Shown here: piece after piece, positions 16,834-24,998 of the stretch
Position numbering within the stretch: the first letter of the stretch is position 1
How the letters are laid out: each line of letters starts with the position of its first letter
NCBI GenBank assembly: GCA_937957685.1
Contig: CALGAO010000119.1
Location: 1 to 44,374, forward strand
Direction of reading: 5' to 3'
DNA length: 44,374 nucleotides
Source of the DNA: an uncultured Paenibacillaceae bacterium
Lineage (GTDB): Bacteria; Bacillota; Bacilli; Paenibacillales; DA-C8
Made by a program: the position numbers and the translations under genes
The notes under the pieces: generated by a model
The model's input: only the letters and a program-made list of their open reading frames with translations
Told to the model about the DNA's origin: nothing
Database searches by the model: none

Positions 16834-16908
16834 GCAGGTGAGCAGAAGATTTTCGGAAAAAATCGAAACCTGCCAGGCAGAAAGGGGGGAAAGATGATGA
16901 AACCTTAG
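16834..16908 (+). promoter_or_regulatory. 5' leader with hairpin and 4-codon minigene before the first PL11 lyase
   Basis: GCAGGT (16834-16839) pairs with ACCTGC (16868-16873), and GATTTT (16848-16853) with AAAATC (16859-16864) inside. Just after comes a strong ribosome binding site (AAAGGGGGGA, 16881-16890) and the minigene ATG ATG AAA CCT TAG (16894-16908). It is 254 bases ahead of the lyase start, whose own site is AAAGGAGG. A translated leader that affects expression is possible but unproven. The rest of the leader (16909-17150) shows no clear signal. Confidence 0.4.
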
Positions 16909-17162
16909 AATGGCAGTAAGTTGCAGGTTACCGTTCTCATGCTTCACCGATCGTGTCTGGTCCCGCACCCGATATGCACCATCCGCACCCGATTCCTGTG
17001 GTTGTCATTCAGCCGTTGGCCCCGCTTGCTATTCCATGACTCCATGATGAGCAAACGAACAGTCTGCTCACCACACACAGCCAGAGAAGCATCACTTGCT
17101 GCTCAGGCAAGGGCATCATCGTCTTCTTAGTTGTAATAAATTACTAAAGGAGGTAAATATTG

Positions 17163-19469
17163 ATGGTATGCAAGACGAATATCGCGAGTAAAATCTTGTT
17201 GATCGCGCTGGCTGTTCTGTTGACCATGTCCCTGCTCCCTCCCGTGAAACAGGACGTCAGGGCTGCCACGCCGCGGCAGATGGAGGCGCTCGATCGCGGG
17301 CTGGTGGCGGTCAAGGTCAGCAACGGCGTGTTTCTCAGCTGGAGATTGTTCGGCACGGATCCGGCCAACATCGCATTCAACCTGTATCGCAACGGCACGA
17401 AGATCAATTCCAGCCCGATCACCGGTGCGACCAACTACGTGGATACCGGCGGCACGAACAGCTCCGTCTATACGGTCAGGCCCGTGATCAATGACGTGGA
17501 GGGTCCGGTATCGCCTCCGGCGGCCGTGTGGGCCCAGAACTACCTGACGGTGCCTCTGCAACGGCCTGCGGGCGGCACGACGCCAACCGGCGAGAGCTAT
17601 ACGTACAGCCCGAATGATGCCAGCGTCGGCGACCTGGACGGAGACGGCAGATACGAGATCGTCCTCAAGTGGGACCCGTCCAATTCCAAGGACAATGCGC
17701 ACGACGGCTATACCGGCCCCGTCATCATCGATGCTTACCGGCTGGACGGCACGAGGCTGTGGCGGATCAATCTCGGACGGAACATCCGTGCGGGAGCGCA
17801 TTATACGCAGTTCCTCGTGTATGACTTCGACGGTGACGGCAAGGCTGAGGTCGTCATGAAGACGGCCGACGGAACCGTGGACGGAGTGGGCAACGTGATC
17901 GGCAATGCGAATGCGGATTACCGGAACAGCGCGGGACGCATCCTGAGCGGACCGGAATATCTGACCGTGTTCAACGGCTTGACCGGACAAGCCATGGCCA
18001 CGATCAACTTTGAACCGGCGCGCGGCAATGTGTCCGACTGGGGCGACAACTACGGCAATCGCGTCGACCGCTTCCTGGCCGGCGTCGCTTATCTGGACGG
18101 ACAGCGGCCGAGCATCATCATGGCGCGCGGCTACTATGCGAAGACGGTGATCGTCGCCTACAACTGGCGCAACGGCCAGCTGACGAAGCTGTGGACGTTC
18201 AGCTCGACGAGCCCCGGCAACGGCGCCTACGCAGGTCAGGGCTACCACAGCCTGGCGATCGGTGATGTGGATGGCGACTCGAAGGATGAGATCGTGTTCG
18301 GCGCGGCGGTGATCGATGACAACGGCACCGGCAAGTACACGACCGGCCTCGGCCATGGCGACGCGCTGCATCTGGGGGATTTCAACCCGAGCCGTCCAGG
18401 CCTGGAGGTATTCGGCGTGCACGAGAACACATCGGCGGCCTATGGCGCAGAGCTGCATGACGCGAATACGGGGCAGATCCTGTGGGGCGTGTACACAGGC
18501 GCGGACACCGGGCGCGGCCTTGCCGCAGACATCGACCCGAGGTATCCGGGCGCCGAGATGTGGGCTTCCAGCGGCGTCGGGGTCAGAAGGGTAACGGGAC
18601 AGCTGATCACCAGCAATACGCCGTCGATCAACTTCGCGATCTGGTGGGACGGCGACCTGTTGCGTGAGCTGCTCGATCATTCGGGCGGTACGGGGATCAT
18701 CGACAAGTGGAATTACCATTCCTCCAATACCACGCGGCTGCTCACCGCAAGCGGCGCCGTTTCGATCAACGGCACCAAGGGGAATCCGAGCCTGCAAGCG
18801 GACATTCTCGGCGACTGGCGAGAGGAGGTCATCTGGCCGACAGCGGACAGCAACGCGCTGCGCATCTATACGACGACGGCGACGACCACGCACCGGATCT
18901 ATACGCTGATGCACGATCCGATCTACCGCCTGAGCGTCGCCTGGCAGAACGTCGGGTACAATCAGCCGCCGCATACGGGCTTCTTCCTGGGAGATGGCAT
19001 GGCAGCTCCGCCGACGCCAAGCATTTACCTGGTGGGAACCGGGGAGACCAGCAACTACGTCAGACGCCTGCAATCGAACAACTATCCGGATCGATATGTC
19101 AGGCACTATGGCTTCCGCGCCCGGATCGACGCCAACGTATCCCCCGCTCAGGATGCCCAGTTCAGGATCGTGAGCGGACTGGCCGGATCGGCCGGCATCT
19201 CCTTTGAGTCGGTCAACTACCCGGGCTATTATCTGCGCGTCCGCTCCAATGGCGAGGTATGGCTGGACCAGAATGACAATACGACCGCATTCGCCAACGA
19301 CGCGACCTTCCGGCGCGTTGCGGGCCTGGCGAACCCGGCACAGTGGTCGTACCAGATGTGGACGGATTCGAGCCGATACTTGCGGCATTACAACTACCTG
19401 CTGTACGCCCAGAGCGGATCGGGCTCGGTCTTCAACGCCGATGCCACGTTCGCCGAGGTGGTGCCTTGA
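17163..19469 (+). CDS. Secreted PL11 rhamnogalacturonan lyase with CBM42-like domain
   Basis: A 768-residue secreted enzyme. Residues 1-34 form a Sec signal peptide (basic start, hydrophobic core, then DVRA-ATP). Residues about 35-610 match polysaccharide lyase family 11, a beta-propeller that cleaves the rhamnogalacturonan-I backbone by beta-elimination. The RGLVAVK/GVFLSWR start, calcium loops DLDGDGRYE, DFDGDGKAE and DVDGDSKDE, LGHGDALHLGDF, and DILGDWREEVIWPT are visible. Residues about 620-768 contain a beta-trefoil like AbfB/CBM42 (NNYPDRYVRHYGF, NYPGYYLRV, RYLRHYNYLLYA), a module that binds arabinofuranose side chains. The start is ATG 17163, or TTG 17160, after AAAGGAGG. Confidence 0.92.
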   Translation: MVCKTNIASKILLIALAVLLTMSLLPPVKQDVRAATPRQMEALDRGLVAVKVSNGVFLSWRLFGTDPANIAFNLYRNGTKINSSPITGATNYVDTGGTNSSVYTVRPVINDVEGPVSPPAAVWAQNYLTVPLQRPAGGTTPTGESYTYSPNDASVGDLDGDGRYEIVLKWDPSNSKDNAHDGYTGPVIIDAYRLDGTRLWRINLGRNIRAGAHYTQFLVYDFDGDGKAEVVMKTADGTVDGVGNVIGNANADYRNSAGRILSGPEYLTVFNGLTGQAMATINFEPARGNVSDWGDNYGNRVDRFLAGVAYLDGQRPSIIMARGYYAKTVIVAYNWRNGQLTKLWTFSSTSPGNGAYAGQGYHSLAIGDVDGDSKDEIVFGAAVIDDNGTGKYTTGLGHGDALHLGDFNPSRPGLEVFGVHENTSAAYGAELHDANTGQILWGVYTGADTGRGLAADIDPRYPGAEMWASSGVGVRRVTGQLITSNTPSINFAIWWDGDLLRELLDHSGGTGIIDKWNYHSSNTTRLLTASGAVSINGTKGNPSLQADILGDWREEVIWPTADSNALRIYTTTATTTHRIYTLMHDPIYRLSVAWQNVGYNQPPHTGFFLGDGMAAPPTPSIYLVGTGETSNYVRRLQSNNYPDRYVRHYGFRARIDANVSPAQDAQFRIVSGLAGSAGISFESVNYPGYYLRVRSNGEVWLDQNDNTTAFANDATFRRVAGLANPAQWSYQMWTDSSRYLRHYNYLLYAQSGSGSVFNADATFAEVVP

Positions 19470-19531
19470 TGCCACCATGCTGAGGGGCGAGATCATCGCC
19501 CTCGCCTGGATATGATCCTGAGGATGAAGAT

Positions 19532-19581
19532 GAGGCTGTCGCGAAAGCCAGAGACGACTGGCTGATGTGCAGCCTCTTCTT
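19532..19581 (+). terminator. Terminator hairpin after the first PL11 lyase (repeat-family copy 2)
   Basis: GAGGCTG (19532-19538) pairs with CAGCCTC (19570-19576); AGCCAG pairs with CTGGCT inside. A pyrimidine tail TTCTT follows. It begins with the same GAGGCTGTC as copies at 16646 and 43481. Confidence 0.6.
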
Positions 19582-19582
19582 C

Positions 19583-19690
19583 ATATGGGCGTCAAAGGGG
19601 AACTCGGTCACGGCAGAAATATGCGATAGCCCTGAGATGTATCTCTTCTTCATATGATATGGGCGTCAAATGATATGGGCGTCAAAGGGG
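19583..19690. repeat. Short duplications: three copies of ATATGGGCGTCAAA
   Basis: ATATGGGCGTCAAA occurs at 19583-19596, 19657-19670 and 19673-19686. The last two are part of a perfect 16-bp tandem duplication (TGATATGGGCGTCAAA at 19655-19670 and 19671-19686). The first and last copies are both followed by GGGGAAC, which looks like local slippage or duplication in non-coding DNA. Confidence 0.7.
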
Positions 19691-19774
19691 AACCCTTGCG
19701 ACATTCGTATCGGAAAAGCGGAGGATACGGCGAGAACGACCCGCCGGAGTATGCATCGGCAGCTGGCAGGAGGG

Positions 19775-19903
19775 TTTGTATGAAAAATCGTACAAAATGA
19801 TCGGGTTCAGCGATCATCAGGAAGAATTTGTATGAAAAATCGTACAAAATGTTGTGGTTTGGTGTCTATCAGGAAGAATTTGTATGAAAAATCGTACAAC
19901 AAT
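19775..19903. repeat. Three-copy 52-bp tandem repeat with palindromic core
   Basis: The 20-base core TTGTATGAAAAATCGTACAA begins at 19776, 19828 and 19880, an exact 52-bp period. Each core is an imperfect inverted repeat (TTGTATGA / TCGTACAA around AAAA). Copies 2 and 3 also share the preceding ATCAGGAAGAAT; the ~16 bases between units diverge. It lies in a 793-base region (19470-20262) without a credible gene. It is not a CRISPR: spacers are too short and no cas genes are near. Confidence 0.8.
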
Positions 19904-19937
19904 GCGCGCATCTCGGTTTTCTGCGTTCTGCGACCAA

Positions 19938-19980
19938 GGGCCGTCCATCGGTCAGTCTCAACTGATCCTCAGGACGGCCC
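19938..19980. other. Long stable hairpin in the intergenic region
   Basis: GGGCCGTCC (19938-19946) pairs perfectly with GGACGGCCC (19972-19980). Inside, GGTCAGT (19950-19956) pairs with ACTGATC (19961-19967), one G-U, around the loop CTCA. There is no T-run on either side, so a simple terminator is unlikely; it could be a structured RNA or a protein-binding element. The remaining 19981-20262 shows no credible gene. Confidence 0.55.
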
Positions 19981-20262
19981 CTGGCATGCGCAAGGCTGCT
20001 GGGGGAACGGCATATCTGCCATGGATCCTAGGCGGTGGCGCGAACCATATCCTTGCGGCGATAGATGGAGCAGATCGTCCGATCGCAGCCAGATTGGTGA
20101 GCAGGGAGTGCCGACAAGCCCAGACTCCCTCGATAACGTATGTGCGTATGATGAAAAATTACACATCGTGCTTGTTGAAAAGGGGGATTGGCACCCGATT
20201 GTTTGACAGCTGATTCGGGTTGCGGAGCACAGACAGCTGCCATATGCCCACAGCCGGACCCC

Positions 20263-21276
20263 CTACGTATCCGACATGCCATCTCCGTGGAGCGAGCCAA
20301 ATGGCGGAACCGAGTTCGCGTCGATGATCCGGTCGCCGGTGTAGATGGCCTTCGGGATGGTCCTGCCATTCATCAGGGCGAGCAGGGCGTTCACGATCTC
20401 TTCCCCCCAGATGGCCTCGTTCTGCGAGATGGCGAGCGAGATCTGTCCGTTCACCAGAGCCTCCTCGATGGCCGGCATCATGCCGAAGGTGAGCGCATAC
20501 CTGCCGAGCCCCATCGCCTTCCAGGCGAGGATCGCGCTCGTGCCGGACACGTAATCCAGCGAGACGAAGGCGTCGAAGTGGGGATGCTCATCGATCATCC
20601 GCTCGATCTCGCCGAGCGCCATCTCCTCCGAACCGTCGTGTCTGGCCACCTCCAGCACCTGGATGTTCGTGCTCTCCCGGATATAGTCGATCAGGCCGTT
20701 CAGCCTCTGCTCGTGACTCCGCATGCCCGGCATGCCGTTGCCGACCAGAACCATGCCTTCGTTGCCCATGATGGTCTGGAGAGCTTGTGCGATCATCGCG
20801 CCCGCCCGTTCGTTGTCGCCGCCGATGAAGCTGAACCGGCCGCTCGTCGGCGCGTCCGATTCAAAGCAGATCACCGGGATGCCGGCTTCGATCGCCTTGT
20901 CGATATAGGGGGCGAGCTCCAGGCTGTCAACCGGCGAGATGGCGATGCCATCGACCCCCTGACGGATCATGTCTTCGATCATCCGGATCTGCTGCTCCAG
21001 ATTGGCTTCATCCGGCGCCTTGATGAGGATGCGGCCGCCCGCTTCCCGGGCGGCCAGCTCCGCTCCCTCCGTGACGCTCTCATAGAAGGGATGAACGAGC
21101 GGATAGATGATGCCGAAGGTGAACTTCGGCGTCGAGCCTTGCTGAACCGCCTTGAGATAGGAGGCGGACTGCTCCGTGCCGTCGGCGGATTCGCACGCGC
21201 CGGACAGCAGGGTGAGGCCGATCAGCAGAACCGCGGTCAGGATCGTTCGCAATCGCAGGTCATGTGGAAGCGGCAA
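20263..21276 (-). CDS. Sugar-binding lipoprotein, probable sensor partner of the kinase
   Basis: A 337-residue type I periplasmic-binding-protein-like lipoprotein. The start is TTG 21276, with AGGGGGAGG 6 bases upstream, inside the 3' end of the response-regulator gene. The signal peptide ends in the lipobox LSGAC (Cys28). The binding fold runs from about residue 50 (FTFGIIYPLVHPFYESVTEG) with typical RbsB/LacI-like features: GVDGIAISPVD, AGIPVICFESDAP, FIGGDNERAGAMIAQAL. It lies in one operon with a sensor kinase and regulator, not beside a permease gene, so it probably presents a bound sugar to the kinase. This resembles three-component sugar sensors; the role is inferred. Confidence 0.8.
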   Translation of the reverse strand: MPLPHDLRLRTILTAVLLIGLTLLSGACESADGTEQSASYLKAVQQGSTPKFTFGIIYPLVHPFYESVTEGAELAAREAGGRILIKAPDEANLEQQIRMIEDMIRQGVDGIAISPVDSLELAPYIDKAIEAGIPVICFESDAPTSGRFSFIGGDNERAGAMIAQALQTIMGNEGMVLVGNGMPGMRSHEQRLNGLIDYIRESTNIQVLEVARHDGSEEMALGEIERMIDEHPHFDAFVSLDYVSGTSAILAWKAMGLGRYALTFGMMPAIEEALVNGQISLAISQNEAIWGEEIVNALLALMNGRTIPKAIYTGDRIIDANSVPPFGSLHGDGMSDT

Positions 21277-22927
21277 CGGGATCCTCCCCCTTGAGCAGTT
21301 CCGCATGCTGCCAACCGTTCTTGCGAAACTCGCGGATCGTCATCCCCGTCACCCGTTTGAAGAGATTGGAGAAGTAGCTCGGATCATGATATCCGACCTG
21401 ATAGGCGACCTCGTAGGATTTGGCGTTGGTGGAGAGGAGCAGCTCCATCGCCTTGCGGATGCGTGTCTTCATCAGGAAATCAATAAACGTCTGGCCCGTC
21501 TCCTGGCTGAAGATCTTGCTGAGGTGGCTTGGACTGACATTCACGTGGTTGGCGGCATCCTGCAGGGAGAGATCGACCTGGCTGTAATGCTGCAGGACGA
21601 AAGCCTTCACCTGGGCGATCAGTTCCCCGTAGGGGCCTGCCGCTTCGGAACGCCACTTCCAGAACAGCTCGGCGAGACGCAACAAATATCGGCAGGCATC
21701 CTCCCAGGATTGGATCGATTGGATCATCTGCCTCAGGGGTTCGACCGATGCCTCGATCGGCTCCGCCAACCGGTACAGCTGGCGCGCCTTGTTCAGCACG
21801 GCGAAGGTCAGATCCGTCAGCGCGTAATAGCCATACAGCGACGAGGACCATTCGATCCTGGCCAATCCGGAGGCCATCTTGCGGATGCTGGCTTCCGCGT
21901 TGTCCCGGGACCCGAGGGTGAGGAACTCCAGGAACTCGTCGCGGTTCAGGAACACCTCCTGTTGGCCGGAGCCCGCCGTGATATCGAGCAAGGTGCCGCG
22001 GTGCTGGCGCGTGATCTTCCGCCAATGTTTGTCTTCCTCGGCCTCGATGAAGGAGGTATGAACGCCGTGCAGCCGATGCTGGATGCTGCCGATGCCGTAG
22101 GCGATGCTGCAGCCGTATCTGGCCTCGATCGATTGGGCCGCATCGCCGAGCAGGCTGCTCAGCGCCTCCAGCCGTTCCCGGCAGTCCGACTTCAGCACCC
22201 AGATATTCTCCGTCCGGCTGCGTCGGGCGGTCAGGTATTCGGCGTGCTTGCCCATGAAGGAGGCCAGTTCGTTCTCCACGCTGTGGATGGAGACCGGTTC
22301 ATGCTCCGCATGGCTGATGAAGACGGGCGGCAAGTCCTTCTCGCTGGCGCCATGCATGCGGATATCGGTCAGGATGACGGCGTAGTAGCGCGCGATCAGC
22401 GGGATCTGCAGATTCGCCGCGGTCTCGATCGCCTCCGCGGAAGGGATCAGACCGCCGCACAGCTGGCTGATCAGCTGCTCGCGTGACTGCTGTCTCCGGT
22501 CGGACAGGGATTTCGTCAGATGCTCGATCTTCCGCTTGAATTCGGCTTCGCGATCGATCTTGTCCGCCACCTCCCGCAGCAGGCGTATGAGATCCGCGGC
22601 GCCGATCGGCTTCAGGCAATAGTCCTCGACGCCGATCCGGAGGGCCTGGCGGACGTATTCGAACTCATCGTGGCCGCTGATCAGGATGATCTTCGTCTGC
22701 GGCAGCTGCTTGCGGACGATCGCGCTCAGCTCGAGCCCGTTCATGAACGGCATCTTGATGTCGGTGATGAGGATGTCCGGCTTGAGTTCCTCGATCATCG
22801 GCAACGCCATCTCTCCGTCCGAAGCGTCGCCGCAGTATATGAAGCCCTCCCTGGCCCAATTGATGCAATTGCGGATATTCTCACGGATGACGATCTCGTC
22901 ATCAACCAGAAAGATACGCTTGTTCAT
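21260..22927 (-). CDS. AraC-type response regulator (YesN-like)
   Basis: A 555-residue regulator. The receiver domain (residues 1-120) has the acidic pocket D9/D10, phospho-acceptor Asp56 (ILITDIKMP) and the conserved Lys (CLKPIGA). A long middle region (about 150-430) of unknown structure follows. The C-terminal AraC helix-turn-helix pair is at about 445-545 (LSLQDAANHVNVSPSHLSKI and SYEVAYQVGYHDPSYFSNLF). Start ATG 22927 follows AGGAGGTG. It overlaps the kinase gene by 26 bases. It most likely activates the divergent sugar-importer operon at 24999. Family identity is secure; the target is inferred. Confidence 0.92.
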   Translation of the reverse strand: MNKRIFLVDDEIVIRENIRNCINWAREGFIYCGDASDGEMALPMIEELKPDILITDIKMPFMNGLELSAIVRKQLPQTKIILISGHDEFEYVRQALRIGVEDYCLKPIGAADLIRLLREVADKIDREAEFKRKIEHLTKSLSDRRQQSREQLISQLCGGLIPSAEAIETAANLQIPLIARYYAVILTDIRMHGASEKDLPPVFISHAEHEPVSIHSVENELASFMGKHAEYLTARRSRTENIWVLKSDCRERLEALSSLLGDAAQSIEARYGCSIAYGIGSIQHRLHGVHTSFIEAEEDKHWRKITRQHRGTLLDITAGSGQQEVFLNRDEFLEFLTLGSRDNAEASIRKMASGLARIEWSSSLYGYYALTDLTFAVLNKARQLYRLAEPIEASVEPLRQMIQSIQSWEDACRYLLRLAELFWKWRSEAAGPYGELIAQVKAFVLQHYSQVDLSLQDAANHVNVSPSHLSKIFSQETGQTFIDFLMKTRIRKAMELLLSTNAKSYEVAYQVGYHDPSYFSNLFKRVTGMTIREFRKNGWQHAELLKGEDPVAAST

Positions 22928-24746
22928 AACGCACACCTCCTGTACTGATGGGAATGCGGATGGTCACGTTCGTTCCGACCCCCTCCTCGCTTGTGATGGT
23001 GATGCCATACTCATCGCCGTAGAACAGCCGGATGCGCTGCTCCACGTTATACAGGCCATAGCCGCTGGTCTCGCGCTGGCTGAACAGCTCCTCGCTCAGA
23101 TCCAGATCCGCAGCTCTCTTGTATCGGCTTGTCAGCGCTTCCAACCTCTCGCGACTCATGCCTGCCCCGTCATCGGTGACGGTGATCACGATGGCGCCAT
23201 CCTGCATCTGACCGCTGATCATGATCCTGCCCCGGCCGCGCTTGTTCTTGATGCCGTGATACAGGGCATTCTCGACGATGGGCTGCAGCGTCATCTTCAG
23301 GATCAGATAGGAATAGATCTCCGTCGGAACGTCGATCGAATAGTCCAGAATGTCGCGATACCTCACCTGCTGGATGACCAGATAGCTCCTCACATGCTCC
23401 AGCTCCTCCTGGATCGTGATCAGTTCCCGGCCCTTGCTTAAGCTGATGCGGAAGAATCTGGACAACGCCTGGATGACCTGGATGACCTGTTCCTTGTTGC
23501 CGGCTTCCGCCATCCAGACGATCGAATCCAGCGTGTTGTAGAGAAAGTGCGGATTGATCTGGGCCTGCAGCATGCGCAGCTCGGCCATCTGGATGAGCCG
23601 TTGCTCGCGGATGCTGCGTTCCATCAGTTCCTTGATCCGCTCGATCATCGTGTTGAAGCCGGAGCCAAGGGCGGCGATCTCGTCCGAGCCGGAAGGATGC
23701 ACCTTGGCATCAAGATTGCCCGCCGCCGCCTGGCGCATCCTCCGGAGCAGGATCTGAATCGGCCTCGTCAGGCGGTTGGTCATGAAAAAGTAGAGGATGG
23801 CGATGAACAGGATGCTCAGGCCGACGCTGACGAAGATCAGCCTGCGAATGTTGAGAGCATCCTGGACGATCTCGGCGAGGGGGGCGATGCCGATGATCTT
23901 CCATCCGGTTTCCTGCGAGGTGGTGTAGGTGACGAACCAGGAGATGCCCGAGCCGGGAACTCCGGTGACGAAGTTGTCCTTGGGGGCGGCCAGCCACGCT
24001 CCGACCTCCACCGACGGCAGCTGGTTGGCAACCTCCGGCGGCATGTAGATCGGTTTGCCCGCCGCGTCGGTCACATAGAAGATGCCGGTCTGACCGAAGG
24101 TGTAGCTCGACAGGAAAGACCGCACGAAGGAATCATTCAGGTCGATGACGATAAAGCCGATCACCTCATGGGTGATGCGCTGCTTGATCGTCGCCATCAC
24201 GGAGATGAGGTTGTCGTCCGGATAGTCGAACCCGTCCAGTCTGTCCAGGGGAGACGAGTCTGCGGCAGGGATGATCAGCACGTCTTCGGGATGTTCCATC
24301 AGGTAGGTGAAGTGAGGGTTGCGGAGCGGATTCTGGTTCAGGGAGAAGACGCCTCTGCGCTCGCTGATGCCTCTGCCGTACAGATTCACCATCGAGATAT
24401 TCAGCACATTCTCGTAAGTATATGTATCGCGATACAGCTTGAAGGTCTGCAGGATCTGCTTCGCGTCGGCATACGAGTCCGTCTGCCTGAACAGGAATTG
24501 CCGGACGGTGGAGTTGTTCTCCAGCTCCAGGAGCCGCCTCGTCTCCCGGAACTGGATATCGATGCTGCGCGCCAGCTCGTCGGCGATAAACATCGAGGCA
24601 GCCTTGCTGTGATCCGCGATCGTGTCGAATGATTTCAGGTAAGAGATGAGCCCGACGGCAATCAACGGGAACAGGGTCAGACCGATGAACATGACCAATA
24701 ATTTCGTGCGAAGACTCCATAGGGCAAATCGGATGAATCTGGCCAT
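22902..24746 (-). CDS. Sensor histidine kinase (YesM-like, HisKA_7TM-independent His_kinase type)
   Basis: A 614-residue membrane kinase. There is a membrane helix at about residues 10-32, an extracellular sensor region of dCache type (about 35-290), a second helix (about 293-315, FVSVGLSILFIAILYFFM) and a HAMP domain (about 316-368). The His_kinase domain follows, with the phospho-histidine in AQINPHFLYNTLDSIVWMAE (near residue 400). The ATPase domain has N-box PIVENALYHG and G-boxes DDGAGM and GYGLYNVEQR. First gene of the operon with the response regulator and sugar-binding lipoprotein. It should respond to a sugar outside the cell. Confidence 0.93.
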   Translation of the reverse strand: MARFIRFALWSLRTKLLVMFIGLTLFPLIAVGLISYLKSFDTIADHSKAASMFIADELARSIDIQFRETRRLLELENNSTVRQFLFRQTDSYADAKQILQTFKLYRDTYTYENVLNISMVNLYGRGISERRGVFSLNQNPLRNPHFTYLMEHPEDVLIIPAADSSPLDRLDGFDYPDDNLISVMATIKQRITHEVIGFIVIDLNDSFVRSFLSSYTFGQTGIFYVTDAAGKPIYMPPEVANQLPSVEVGAWLAAPKDNFVTGVPGSGISWFVTYTTSQETGWKIIGIAPLAEIVQDALNIRRLIFVSVGLSILFIAILYFFMTNRLTRPIQILLRRMRQAAAGNLDAKVHPSGSDEIAALGSGFNTMIERIKELMERSIREQRLIQMAELRMLQAQINPHFLYNTLDSIVWMAEAGNKEQVIQVIQALSRFFRISLSKGRELITIQEELEHVRSYLVIQQVRYRDILDYSIDVPTEIYSYLILKMTLQPIVENALYHGIKNKRGRGRIMISGQMQDGAIVITVTDDGAGMSRERLEALTSRYKRAADLDLSEELFSQRETSGYGLYNVEQRIRLFYGDEYGITITSEEGVGTNVTIRIPISTGGVRYEQAYLSG

Positions 24747-24793
24747 CAGCTCAAGACCTCTCTTGCCAATCTATCCTGTGGTAAAACCATCAT

Positions 24794-24821
24794 ATAATAA
24801 AATAAACTGTAAGCGTACCCG
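24794..24821 (-). promoter_or_regulatory. Candidate promoter and cre half-site of the sensor operon
   Basis: On the minus strand a -10-like TATTAT (24799-24794) lies just downstream of CGGGTACGCTTACA (24821-24808). The right half of this matches the cre consensus (CGCTTACA); the left half does not. Confidence 0.35.
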
Positions 24822-24935
24822 GAAAATAAAAAAACAGCATATTTTCACAAATCAACCAAAGAATGATCCTCCACTCCCGCGCAAAACCCCATAATAACCC
24901 ATATAAACCGCACGATACTCTGTATGATCCCTGTT

Positions 24936-24952
24936 TGAAAGCGCTCTATAAT
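24936..24952 (+). promoter_or_regulatory. Promoter -10 with overlapping cre-like site, furanose importer operon
   Basis: TGAAAGCGCTCTAT (24936-24949) matches the cre consensus except at the last two bases, and it overlaps a perfect -10 box TATAAT (24947-24952). No good -35 box is seen, so activation by the divergent response regulator is likely. The layout is nearly the same as before ganS. Confidence 0.6.
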
Positions 24953-24998
24953 AAAGCCACACACCGGGCCAGGTGAAAATTAGGGAGGTATGGAGGAA

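Noticed and set aside
16921..17130. 70-residue frame in the leader of the first PL11 lyase
   Set aside because: Starts with TTG without a ribosome binding site and has no recognisable features.
17127..19496. 789-residue open frame antisense to the first PL11 lyase, and similar long antisense frames at 2768-4705, 27103-28764 and 41252-42760
   Set aside because: They arise from GC-rich codon bias on the coding strand. They lack ribosome binding sites, are rich in Arg/His/Asp/Gln and show no domain, while the opposite strand encodes clear families.
19775..19903. CRISPR array
   Set aside because: Only three units, spacing sequence of about 16-27 bases depending on how the repeat is defined, spacers partly similar to each other, and no cas genes nearby.
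19832..20213. Short open frames starting at the ATG inside each 52-bp repeat (MKNRT...)
   Set aside because: The repeated ATGAAAAATCGTACAA gives a start by chance after an AGGAAG-like stretch. The downstream translations are unrelated to each other and to any family.
20161..20222. Weak hairpin (ACCCGA/TCGGGT) downstream of the sensor lipoprotein gene as its terminator
   Set aside because: Only a 6-bp stem with a long loop and a poor T-tail; not strong enough to list.
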